From assembly GCA_028753945.1 (NCBI GenBank), contig JAPNXP010000014.1, positions 1,240,001 to 1,304,000 of the forward strand: a DNA stretch of 64,000 bases, in the 5' to 3' direction. Each line of letters opens with the position of its first letter. Positions within the stretch are counted from its first letter, which is position 1. This DNA comes from Hexactinellida sp. DTS-2022. Taxonomy: Eukaryota; Porifera; Hexactinellida. This document shows positions 52,570-62,760 of the stretch, piece after piece. A program made the position numbers and the translations under genes. Below the pieces are notes generated by a model. It saw nothing but the letters and a program-made list of their open reading frames with translations. It was not told the DNA's origin and did no database searches.

Positions 52570-53510
52570 ATATTGCTTAGTAAGAAGGTACCTACGTATT
52601 CAATTACTTAATTAACTGATTATTAACATTTTAACAGTAGGCTTGATGAGTTTAAAGTAGTATTTGAAAATGATACAATTGATTATATATCAAAGAAAGA
52701 TATAGACGATGTTGAATTATTCTTGATAAATTAATAAATTATACTATGATAGGTATATTATTTATGGTTTTATCTCAGGCTGGGCAGTTCCTTAAGAGTT
52801 CCTTAATTTATTGCCAATTCTCAGCCTGGGGTTTCTTATAAAGGTGTTCCTTATTTTAAAAAAAACGTGTAAGATGTATTAAGCGTTTCTAGTCTTCAGT
52901 GTTGTGTACACCCTAAGGTCCCTTATCCGGGCACTGTCGTCCGGAGGGTGCCCGTAACTGGGAATTTCCGGGTCTCAGAAATACAATGGCAAATACATGT
53001 GCAAACGAGTGTCTAATCCATATTTTCTAGATTCATACAAAAATCAAAACTGATGGTTTTAACGCGCGACGGGTTGTGGATAATTAAGATATGTATTTGT
53101 TATATAATTTTGTCATTAAATCTAATTATATTGATTCAACTTGTGGTAATTATATTGAGTCACTTGTGAGATCGAGTAGGCTTCCATTTCACTAGTTACA
53201 TTTATCTATTATATCACACAATTAGACGATTAAATCACATAACAGGTTTCCCCTTAGGCATTCGTTGCTAATTACTATATAAACTAAAGACTTGGGTTTA
53301 ATTAAAATTACATCTAATTTATCGATTATTAAACTTGCTTATACTCGTTAAATATTTGATATTTTTATGATCTTGCGATAGCTCACACGTTTCGAATGTA
53401 AGTACAGTGGAACTTCGCTTAGTGGGTACTCGGCTTAAGACGTACTCTCGGATATTACGTACTGTTCGCTAATAACCGATTTTTCCTACTATCAAATCCA
53501 TCATAAATGA
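52570..53510. other. Non-coding stretch
   Basis: AT-rich; no gene recognised. CAGTGGAACTTCGCTTAGTG at 53406 looks like a mariner-type MITE left end without a right partner. Confidence 0.35.
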
Positions 53511-53513
53511 TTC

Positions 53514-53715
53514 GCAGTGGCGTAACTAGGATTTTTGAACTGGGGGGGGGGGGCAAGACAAAATTCTGGGGGGCTCAGGGTGGGTCGGTCGGATGGATTA
53601 GTAAATTTAGCTAAGTATATATCCTAAAAAAGTGGGGGGGGGCAAATGGGGGCAAGCTAAAAAAACAGGGGGGTGGGGGGGGGAGGTCGCTCCCCCTTGC
53701 CCCCCCCCCCATCTC
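53514..53715. mobile_element. hAT-like MITE end with poly-G tracts
   Basis: CAGTGGCGTAACTAGGATTT is a widespread hAT terminus. It is followed by GGGGGGGGGGG at 53540 and further G runs to 53690, then a C run to 53710. The expected right terminus is not seen, so the boundary is uncertain. Multiple G runs could form quadruplexes. Confidence 0.5.
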
Positions 53716-53786
53716 ATTGAGGTTTTTTCTAAATACAAATGACTTGTTTATCCAACTTATACTACACTATATTCTTTTAGATACTA

Positions 53787-54307
53787 TGGATATTTCAAAT
53801 CAGGGACCAATTGATATTACTTTCCGAGAATTGAGTCCAATACAGTTATGCTCACAAGGAGAGACTAACGAAGATTCATTATCTGAAAAGAGAGCTGATC
53901 TAAGTCAGGACATTCAGTGTACCCTGATTTCTTCTCAGGTTGTCCCGATTAATGATCTCGAGCTGTCTAGTCAGTGTTCCTCTAGCTGTGCTATTCCTAG
54001 CAAGGGCACACCGATCTCTACTCCCAAGACTCGGAAGAGGAAAGGGTATAGAGCTACTAAGGATAGAAAGAGAAATGCTATGAAAAAGAGGAGAACGGAT
54101 GATGCAGAGTTTCGTATTAAAGAAAACGAAACAAGACTTGCGAATGTCAAGAAAGCTCTGGAAGAGCCTGAAATAAGAGCGAGACATAATAGTGATGAGT
54201 CGAAGAGAATGACAAATAAGCTCAAGGATCCGGATGAGAGGGTAAAACATAGTGAACGCCAGATGAAGCTTATTATTATTGTGCCGAGTATAGTGGCCCA
54301 GTTTTAA
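53787..54307 (+). pseudogene. Basic repeat protein fragment, possibly Helitron-associated
   Basis: From the ATG at 53787 about 173 residues are open, starting MDISNQGPIDITFRELSP. The second half is highly basic and repetitive: TPKTRKRKGYRATKDRKRN, DDAEFRIKENETRLANVKKA, EEPEIRARHNSDESKRMTN, DPDERVKHSERQ. Similar D-P-E-x-R-x-K-E-N repeats precede the Rep/helicase gene in many animal Helitrons. No helicase follows, and the frame ends inside the ACTATAGTATAGTCGGC repeat, so it is truncated. Function is unknown. Confidence 0.35.
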
Positions 54308-54456
54308 TCCTACTGCCCTTGGTTAGTTATTACTGTGCCGACTATACTATAACGCTAAACATATAATACATAGTATATGTTGTACATACAATGCTACATT
54401 CTTTCTTTTTGCGTTCTGATACATCTACCTATCTATCTATTTATCTATCTATCTCT

Positions 54457-54474
54457 ATATTAAAAGAGGAATTG

Positions 54475-54519
<45 letters not shown>

Positions 54520-55028
54520 TCCAGAATTGATTGGAAAGACTACGAGTCCCAGAAAGCTGAAAATTTGTATACAGGGGTAATTTTGTACTGCGACAACGAT
54601 CTATTGGTTTTTGAAGAGAAATATTCACATTTAAAGGTGACAAAATATGTTAGCCAATTAAATTCGAGGGTTTGTTAGTATGGATTACTAACTTATTCAA
54701 TTAGTATAAATAGATTGTGCATAATAGAAATATATTCTGAGGCTCCAATTTGATTGATTGAAAAAAATTCATTTAACCAATCAATCATTAGTCTATTCTA
54801 TTGCCTGTTTTTCTTTTAGTATTATTTTGATTCGAGCTTTCTTATCGTGCAACTGAAATTTATTGAGCTACTAAAACTCATTATTAATGTGATTGCTTTT
54901 GGGGAGGGAAAGGCCGCGAAGCGGCCGTTAATTGTATCGCGTAGCGCCTAACACGAACAAACAAAAGTCGCGAAGCGACTTTTGTGAGAGAGTGATCCGT
55001 CGCGAAGCGACCGAGACCGAAGGGCTCG
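54457..55028 (+). mobile_element. GT/hairpin (Helentron-like) element, complete copy
   Basis: It starts TATTAAAAGAGGAATTGTTG with a (GT) run of about 20 units, then GTCCAGAATTGATTGGAAAG and ACAGGGGTAATTTTGTACTG. The 3' part has three hairpins (GCGAAGCGGCC, GTCGCGAAGCGAC twice) and ends GAAGGGCTCGTA. The next copy begins at the very next base. It has no inverted termini and no coding sequence. Confidence 0.7.
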
Positions 55029-55296
55029 TATATTAAAAGCGAAATTGTTGTTTGTGTGTTTGTGTGTTTGTTTGTGTGTGTGTGTGTGTGTTTGTCCAGA
55101 ATTAATTGGAAAGACTACGAGTCCCAGAAAGCTGAAAATTTGTATACAGGGGTAATTTTGTACTGCGACAACGATCTATTGGTTTTTGAAGAGAAATATT
55201 CACATTTGAAGGTGACAAAATATGTTGGCCAATTAAATTCGAGGGTTTATTAGTATGGATTAGCAGATTTCATCAATTAGTCATATATTAAAAAGT

Positions 55297-55405
55297 ACAC
55301 TGGACATGTCCATTAGGTACACTGGACATGTCCGTTAGGTACACTGGACATGTCCGTTAGGTACACTGGACATGTCCGTTAGGTACACTGGACATGTCCG
55401 TTATG
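55297..55405 (+). repeat. Left terminal array of the KDZ element (5 x 22 bp)
   Basis: Five tandem GTACACTGGACATGTCC units are joined by ATTAG or GTTAG. The inner 10-mer GGACATGTCC is a perfect palindrome. These are likely transposase-binding sites. Confidence 0.9.
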
Positions 55406-55628
55406 TACATAGTGATAAGATGTTTGTGGTTTACAAACTGTGAGAAGATTTTGTTGTTTATCATATTTAATTAGGACTATAAATAGATCAAACTGAGCCT
55501 ATATTGTGTCACTATACTTCATATATTAATAATTTCTTGCTATATTGACTAATAATCAAATTAAAAATTTGAACCTTCTTATTCATCGAAAACAAATTTC
55601 TAAATTCAGTCAATCAGAATATTTTCGG

Positions 55629-57898
55629 ATGCCTCGTATAACCAAGGGTAACGCAAGGGAACATTTATCAGAAGCAATCCAAAGATTCCAAAAGGTTACA
55701 GGAGAATCCATCGGCGTAGTCTACTCCTGGAAGGGTGCATTATCAGTAATTGGTAACAATTATTTACGGGAACATATTTCTGAAACCAAAGAAATAGTTT
55801 GGAGATCTTTGACTTTCGAGCGATCAACAACACTAGACGACGCATCGTACATTTTAGATAAAGAAGATGAAATGATGCATCTTCTAAAACAAGATCTAAA
55901 ATCACTCAGTGTCTCGGTATTGAGGAAGATTTTGTCGTGGGCTACTCAAAAGGCACCCAGTGAGTTTTCCTGTTTTTCCAACATGCACGATTCAACTGTG
56001 TTGTTCAACAATATTACATGAAACTAAATTAGTTGATGATCATATAAAGTTGCAACAAAGTATATCGTGCAATTTATATAATTACGAGCCCTTCGGTCTC
56101 GCTTTTTTTAATAGCCAAAAAATATTAATTCGTAGTCTGCATACTTGTTTACCTTATAGGCTTATCCAACAAATGGAAGTTAGTCTCTAGTTCATTTCGA
56201 ATTCTCCATAATTTGTTTACCTATTTTTGATAAACAACATCAGTAAATATTCATTTTTGAAATTTGTAAATGCGAAATTCGAAATCAGCATACTTGTTTA
56301 CCTATAATAACATTTCGAATTTTTTTTCTCATATACGTATAAATGCGGTTTCTATTCCCCATCACTTTAATAGAATCTAAGCAAACAAACACACAAACAA
56401 ACAACAATCGAGTTTTAATAAAATTACTTTTCCTAATGGAATATTTCAAATCAATTGGAATGGTAAAATCGTAATTCTAAAATACTCGACTAGAATTAAC
56501 TTAAATGACTTAATTATTGTAGGAAAACCGCGTAATTTTTGGGGGAACAGCGAATTTCAGCCTATATTTTGGCCTAAAGATTTACCTTTTCTGAAAAAGT
56601 CAAAGAATTTGGACAGATCTACATTACTCATTGTAGTCCAATCAATACGCGAATATCTATACCCAGAACTTTGTGAGAGAGCTTTAACTGAGAGTTTTAG
56701 AGACAGGTCACCTATTCATTTAAAAACAAATAAAGATCCATTGGAAACTGAAATTAACGATGAAATTTTTACAAATCCAACTGCTATTCCTTCAGTGATT
56801 TCCAGCCAGCAACAATCTCAAAATAATTCTCCCGGACCTAATTCTCTTGATCTTAATTTCAATTCAATTCCTTCTACTCCCATTGTCTTATCTGGACTGC
56901 AACTCGATCACCCACGCTCCCCAGCTTTACTTATCCCTTTTTCGGATACTTCACCAGCTTCAATTATAAAACTATCTGGTGCAATTCCGTTAAGCCCTTT
57001 AAATGTAAAATTTATAACAATTTTAGATGAAAAAGTGAGGAAAGAATGTCTTAGAGAACTCTCAAATCCCAATACTTTCCTTAGTGATGTAACTATCAAT
57101 GCTTTTGGGGTGAGTTTAATTAGGATAATGTTATTTTAAATAGCAATAATGGAATTTCTATTTCGTATTTTAGGTTCTAATGAAAAACAACTACCCACAC
57201 ATTCTCGGACTTCAGGATACTATATTATCAGAGGTAATTATCGCTTTTTGAATGTACTTATACTACTAATATAATTAGAAATGATACTTCATTTAATTTT
57301 ATAGAATCGCCAGTTCATCAAAGCACCACTAACAAGTTTTCAAATCCATCATGATGGTGGATTACACTGGGTGTGCTCAAGGATTGATGATAAAGGAGAT
57401 GTATCTGTTTACGATTCGATGTATCACCAGCACACTAGCGAAAAACTAGACATCCAGCTTGCACTTCTCTACCGTAGAGAATCTGGAGATTTAAAAGTAA
57501 CTGTGGAACCCCTACAACAACAAAGAGGTGTATCGGATTGCGGAGTGTTTGCGATCACTGTTTGCATCGCATTGGCGAATGGTTTAGAACCTGACCAAAT
57601 GAGATGGCGCCAAGCAAATATGAGAAAACAGCTCCAGAGTTTTATCAATTCGGAAAAGATATCACCCTTACCTACGCTTTCAAATCGACTGGCTTCAAAT
57701 GTGAGTAGTACAAAACACGTTTATACCATCAAGTTATGGTGTCTGTGTCGGTTACCCGAATTCGCTTACAAAAACATGGTCATGTGTCCAAGCTGTCATA
57801 TATGGTTTCACAAACCATGTATTGGACTCAAGGATACTAGTCAAAAGGTACTCTCGTTTATATGCAGAAAATGCCAAACTACAAAGATGAAAGAGTAA
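55629..57898 (+). CDS. Ulp1-type cysteine protease with C-terminal PHD finger (transposon-encoded)
   Basis: I infer four exons: 55629-55959, 56523-57109, 57174-57233 and 57305-57898, all with GT-AG introns and frame kept, giving 523 residues. Exon 1 and early exon 2 (GNAREHLSEAIQRF, then RKPRNFWGNSEF) are unrecognised. Exon 4 starts a C48/Ulp1 protease with the full catalytic set: H347 in HHDGGLHWVC, D363 in VYDSMY, and Q399 and C405 in QRGVSDCGVFA. A perfect C4HC3 PHD finger follows at residues 472-516 (CLC, CPSC, WFHKPC, CRKC). Such proteases cleave SUMO or similar tags, and PHD fingers read histone tails. It lies convergent to the transposase. A GT/hairpin repeat (56083-56430) sits in intron 1. 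Start codon choice is uncertain because an upstream in-frame ATG lies near 55545. Confidence 0.82.
55960..56522 (+). other. Intron 1 of the Ulp1/PHD gene, enlarged by an insertion
   Basis: The donor GTGAGT at 55960 and acceptor TTATTGTAG ending at 56522 join codon A|GA in frame. The other introns of this gene are 64 and 71 nt. The extra length here is mostly the GT/hairpin repeat at 56083-56430. Confidence 0.75.
56083..56430 (-). mobile_element. GT/hairpin element inside the KDZ transposon
   Basis: Inverted relative to the outer copies: ACGAGCCCTTCGGTCTCGC at the left is the 3' terminus, and CAACAATCGAGTTTTAATA at the right is the 5' start. The middle carries one unit of the 143-bp repeat type (GCATACTTGTTTACCTAT). 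It arrived after the KDZ element. Confidence 0.7.
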
Positions 57899-57949
57899 AC
57901 ATGTGATCAAGTTATTTATTTAATGATTTAGTGAACTAAATTCAATTTA

Positions 57950-60900
57950 TTATAATTTTTCTAATTCTTGTTTATTCAAACAATACAAAAAATATCGGAC
58001 ATTGTAAAATACGTTTTCAATCCGCATGAAAGATACTTGAGTAGATATTCTTCTGAGCGTAGAGAATAATTGCTCGCAAACTTGAGAATTAATTCTCTTG
58101 AAATCTTCACTTTTGACAGATTTCAAAGAATAAGATGGGTTGCAGCAATGATTCTTCCAGTGAAAGCGGTCAACCAGGAATGTTGTATCTTTGAAAAGTT
58201 GAGGATCTCTAAAATAACAATTGATTCATACAGTAAAACTAGGTGATAACGTACCACCAGGGGAAAGCAAAAAGTACGTACTAACTAGTTCTACTAATAT
58301 TAATAGAATTGGACATCCAACTGAAAAAAATTGCATAACTTATGCCTAAATGTTTTAGAGATAGTTTTCTCATCTGTGAGGGAACTTATTATTTTGATCT
58401 AGGTTCTAACCTGATAATGCATGTGGTATGTAAATTACACGCATTGTCGTATATAATTATACGTGGGGGGGTTTGAAATAACGTCAGCAATAGATTGAAT
58501 ACTGTTGTTGTGGACTCTTTAGAACGAAGAATTTCAAATCCGTAGCATACTTTATGCTTACAAACTAGAACTAACAGTCCCGGTGATAGCCTTTGGTGTT
58601 TTGGATATACTTTTGTACATCTTTTAATACTTTTCTCTTCATTCTCGTCTTCATAAATAGGTAATCTATTGGATAAATCATTTAACAGGAGTTCATACTT
58701 GTATACATTAACATATAGTAAGATACCTGTAACGTCTTGCTATTGCTGGAAAGTATTGAATAAAATTATTAGATGATGCTGCCTCAACTAATTTCCTTCT
58801 ATCTCTATGAGAATTGAGTGCCTCAATTTTGAACAGAATTGACTTTAACAAACCAGCTAGAAGAGGATTAAGAGTCAACGCCGTGTTCAGTTGTTCATTT
58901 ACTTCAGAAAACGAATTAATGAGAAACTTGAAAGTGTAAATTTTGCCGCAAATCTCGAATAGTATTCCTGGATTAATTGGTGTTCCATCAGAAAGCTGGA
59001 CAATAGCTTTCATTTCTTCATCATCGAGAATTGAAATAGGAAATAGGCCAGTAATCGGCTCGGATCGGGACAAGAGTTCGATGACAACTTTGGCGTTGGG
59101 ATAACTATAGTTAACTGCATAAATCTCTTCTCTAACACTATTAGCAAAGATTAAATAATCGCTAAATTCTTTGAACTCTAGAGAACTTATCATGGCATGA
59201 AATGCGCCTTCTAACAATCCATTTTCACAATATTCTCTGAGATTTTTTCTGTTTTTTAGATCAGAAATGAATAATCTTTTTGACATAGGGACTAATGGGT
59301 ATCTCTGATTCTCATCATATTCTTGTTGTGAATCAGGAAGTTCTTTGATTGTCCCCATTGTGATTCCATCTAAAACCAATATTTCCGGAGCATCTCTACA
59401 CCTGGGGCAAATAAAGCTGTTTGTGTAGTTAATATCTAACATTCGTAAATATCCATTCCATCCGTGTTGCAAAATGTGGTAACTAAAGCTGAGTTCTCTG
59501 CCCATCCTGTGGAATTTATTATTCTTTGCTCTAAAATTATAGGAAGATGATATTTAACCTTTAAATTACGTACATAGACTTTATGAAAATACATACCTCA
59601 TGTATCCATGAAGTGTATTCCTTGACATAGTCATAAATTCGCTGTATTCGTATAGGACTCCGTAATGGATAAAGTACCGATTGTTAACATTGAGTAATAA
59701 ATATTTATCACCCTCAAAGACAACTTTGCAATTACACTTCCCTTCGCAGGTTGTAGTATACACTAAATATATGACAAATTAAGTCTGCATATCGGAAAGG
59801 TAAACAACATAAATTATACATACCTGTATGTTCTTTTAAGTCAAGTATATCATTTTCTGTGTAAACAATGATGCCCTTCTTTACTGCAACTAAATTTTTC
59901 TCACTATATTTATGGCCTTGCTCGCAAAAAGAAATATCCGATTTGAGATTTATGGGTAGCATGATTCCTTGTGTAAGCTGTTCATTATAAATATTTGCTA
60001 AGTTCTTACTTAGTTTAAATGGAATTTCTCGAGTAGATATTGTTGAATAGTCAAGAGCCTTCGGGGCTATAGGTATTTGATCTATGTATTCAGAAAGAAT
60101 CTTCTGTAAAGTTGACTTTTGTTTGCACATTCCGCTACAGTTATCGCAATACCACTTTCTTTCTTTCATATAAAAGCAGTGATATCCATTCCTAATGAGA
60201 AAGATTGTATTAGCATCTATTGTAAAATAGGTACTGTCTGCGTGTGATTTGGATTCTGCTAAAGCCAAACTTTGGAACTCTAAGCACATGTTATATGCTT
60301 GATAATGTAAGTATGAATTTAGGTGACAAGATAAACATATCTCCAAACTTGTTTCAATCAAAACCCTCTTCTTCGTTAACAATACTTCACCTAACATAGG
60401 AAAATAAAGTAATTAAAAAAATCACAGAAATTCAGTGAACTTATTTACTTATATTACCATTAGTGACATCAAAATCTGACATAAATATGACTGAGGAATC
60501 CTGCAAACGCCAGGCCTTCTGTTTGTCGGATAGAATATGTACATATTGGTCTAGTATTGGAATATTTAATATCAGCTCTCCTTGTGAACATATCTCAGTA
60601 CTTTCTTCTTCTTTATGTTCTCCTAAAAATAAAAAAAAGTTAAGTGTATTTCTTACTTGAATTATTTAAATAATTATATATACGTACATGTTTTGCCTGG
60701 AAAGAAATAACATTCGAAATGACATTGAACAGTTATAATAAATTCCTCATTTTATTTTTCAAATTAGAATTAGAATTAGTCCTCAATTATGAATTAATTA
60801 AACCCGAAAATCGAGCTTGTTAACTCGACCCAGTTGATTGGGCCAAGTAGACTTGTATTAATCATCTTAGATAATTATTCCTTGAAAAATGGCAAGCCAA

Positions 60901-61233
60901 CCAATTTCATGGACTCATCAGGGGGTAACTCTCTTGCTGAGTCCCTGAAATTGGATGCAGAGCAACCAGTTTCACACTGGGTCGTTGTTCACATAACATT
61001 TTGATCTACAATAAAATCAAAACTCGTATATGAAACTTACTAGATGCAATTGCAAATTGCTGTTCAGATATTGTAGTCATATTTGTGGATTTAGAAATAT
61101 CAATTCTTTCGATATAAAGGGTTGCTGGAGTAACGTCAAATTTCTCCTCAACTAGTCTTCGTTTTCTCGGGTGGTTAATATCAAACGTTGAGGTAGAGAG
61201 TTTTTCAGCCATTTTGATTTGTATCGATGTCAA
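57950..61233 (-). CDS. KDZ-family (Zisupton/HMGXB3-like) transposase
   Basis: I infer seven exons: 61233-61041, 60622-60458, 60390-59824, 59762-59597, 59530-58727, 58665-58411 and 58208-57950. All have GT-AG introns and continuous frame, giving 802 residues, or 795 from the ATG at 61212. Cysteine-cluster parts come first (EICLSCHLNSYLHY, KWYCDNCSGMC, FCEQGHKYSE), then the C-N-C segment with LLNVNNRYFIHYGVL. FICPRCRDAPEILVLDG matches the C-P-x-C ... DG block of this family. The KDZ nuclease region follows: LSPGLLVLVCKHKVCYGFE, IIIYDNACNLH, FLVDRFHWKNHCC and INSQVCEQLFSTLRRIS. These blocks are characteristic of Zisupton elements and the vertebrate domesticated gene HMGXB3. No stop interrupts the spliced frame. 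The protein should bind and cut the terminal arrays in the nucleus. AT-rich codon use matches the rest of the element. Confidence 0.85.
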
Positions 61234-61349
61234 ATAATACTTATGAATAGAAATACAGAAATTTTCATTTATTTATATACTTTACGCGATTCAAATTAAA
61301 ACATGTGACTATTGATGCTTTGCCTTGAGATTGGGGGGTCGACTGTCTA

Positions 61350-61513
61350 CCTAACGGACATGTCCAGTGTACCTATTGGACATGTCCAGTGTACCTAACG
61401 GACATGTCCAGTGTACCTAATGGACATGTCCAGTGTACCTAATGGACATGTCCAGTGTACCTAATGGACATGTCCAGTGTACCTAATGGACATGTCCAGT
61501 GTACTTTTTAATA
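61350..61513 (-). repeat. Right terminal array of the KDZ element (7 x 22 bp)
   Basis: Seven tandem units, inverted relative to the left array, read GGACATGTCCAGTGTACCTA, with CCTAACG, CCTATT and CCTAATG joints. It ends ACTTTTTAATA. It has two more units than the left end. Confidence 0.9.
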
Positions 61514-61858
61514 CCTCCAATTAGTATAAATAGATTGTGCATAATAGAAATATTTTCTGAGGCTCCAATTTGATTGATTGAAAATAAATTAATTTAACCA
61601 ATCAATCATTTGTCTATTCTATTGCCTGTTTTTCTTTAAGTATTATTTTGATTCGAGCTTTCTTATCGTGTAACTGAAATTTATTGAGCTTTTAAAACTC
61701 ATTATTAATGTGATTGCTTTTGGGGAGGGAAAGGCCGCGAAGCGGCCGTTAATTGTATTGCGTAGTGCCTAACACGAACAAACAAAAGTCGCGAAGCGAC
61801 TTTTGTGAGAGAGTAATCCGTCGCGAAGCGACCGAGACCGAAGGGCTCGTATATTAAA

Positions 61859-62255
61859 AGCGCAATTGTTATGTTTTTGTCAAAACATGCGAAAATGAGA
61901 ATATTGGCAATCTGGTGTGACGAGTCCGCATCATTAATATACATGTTCTATTAACTTTCAGATTTTTATACTCTTAGAGGGCGGGAATTATGTGCGATTA
62001 AGTGAATTTTGAATTTTCAGGGTTCACGAAATGTGACAATGACGTAATAACTTGTCGAGGTGTGAGAATTTTGAGTGGAAACCGCAACTTGTTGGCGGGT
62101 GCCAAAAGTTACCCCTATATGCCAAAAATTACATTTGGAAACCGTCCAGTTTCTTCAATCAATTCGGAACATACAAACAAATACAAGCTGCCCGTCCGCG
62201 CCACGCGCGTCCTTACAACTTGCACTCGGGCCTGCGGCCCTCGCTTGTATTCAAA
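61859..62255 (+). mobile_element. Third head-to-tail repeat of the GT/hairpin type
   Basis: It starts TATTAAAAGCGCAATTGTTA immediately after the second copy but then differs, carrying the GAAATGTGACAA / CCAAAAGTTACCCC block shared with 35862-36035. It ends GGCCTGCGGCCCTCGCTTGTA, a different hairpin terminus. It is probably a related subfamily or a chimera. Confidence 0.5.
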
Positions 62256-62259
62256 ACAC

Positions 62260-62730
62260 ATGCCTTTTCAAATTAAATGTCGGTTGTATTTAATTACATA
62301 CTCCAATATACTTAAACTGATTCTAGGCTCTATAAAATCTTTCGATTATGGAACGAAAATTGACGAAAAACTTAGATACCCCCTCCTACTTCACGCTTTT
62401 TGTCATTTTTGTAATAAAAAGTACGGATTGTAACACTTACCCCCTTGAGCATTACTTAAATTCAAAATCACATATTGATTATATTACGGGAATCATTTGG
62501 GTAATATTATATTTAGGTGACCGCTAGTGACCCACATAACAGTAATGCTATTGTTTCAGAGTAGGGCTGTGCCCCCCTAAGCTGTCTATTTATCCGTGGG
62601 CCCCAGCCATAGGTATATACGTTTAATGACATAAAAAATAATTGGGAAATACTAATCAGCGCCTGTATTGTTGAATATTTATGCTAGTTAGAACTGACAG
62701 TTTTCTAGATATCAACGCATGTCCGTGTAT
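62260..62730. other. Non-coding
   Basis: AT-rich sequence with no recognised gene, preceding a hAT-like end at 62734. Confidence 0.35.
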
Positions 62731-62733
62731 AAC

Positions 62734-62760
62734 AGTGTTTCTCAAACTTTTTCGGACAGA
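62734..62760. mobile_element. hAT-type MITE terminus, solo
   Basis: CAGTGTTTCTCAAACTTTTT matches the end of the MITE at 1878-2054. It runs directly into the RAD51 N-terminal piece, and its pyrimidine run followed by CGGACAG resembles a 3' splice site. No mate terminus was found. Confidence 0.45.

Larger units (their letters stand above)
55282..61517. mobile_element. KDZ-class (Zisupton-like) DNA transposon, apparently complete
   Basis: A 6236-bp element is inserted in a GT/hairpin repeat with the perfect 8-bp target duplication CAATTAGT (55274-55281 and 61518-61525); the uninterrupted neighbour copy has CAATTAGT once. The ends share inverted TATTAAAAAGTACACTGG and then tandem 22-bp units (five left, seven right), each with the palindrome GGACATGTCC. 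Inside are two convergent spliced genes: a KDZ-family transposase on minus and a Ulp1-protease/PHD protein on plus, their stop codons about 50 bp apart. Both are open through all inferred exons. A younger GT/hairpin copy sits in an intron. The KDZ superfamily assignment rests on motifs in the transposase. Confidence 0.85.
55029..61858 (+). mobile_element. Second GT/hairpin element, split by the KDZ transposon
   Basis: It begins directly after the previous copy with TATTAAAAGCGAAATTGTTG and is near-identical to it. It is interrupted at 55281 and resumes at 61518, with CAATTAGT present on both sides. It ends with the same hairpins and GAAGGGCTCGTA at about 61850. Joined, the two parts total about 590 bp, similar to its neighbour. 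Confidence 0.75.

Noticed and set aside
54457-55028. Calling the GT/hairpin family Helitron outright
   Set aside because: It lacks a clear TC...CTRR end and no Rep/helicase relative is present, so only a tentative Helentron-like label is justified.
58692-58726. A frameshift in the KDZ transposase after exon 5
   Set aside because: A GT-AG intron of 61 nt (58726-58666), like its neighbours in size, joins the frames exactly and gives the expected sequence.
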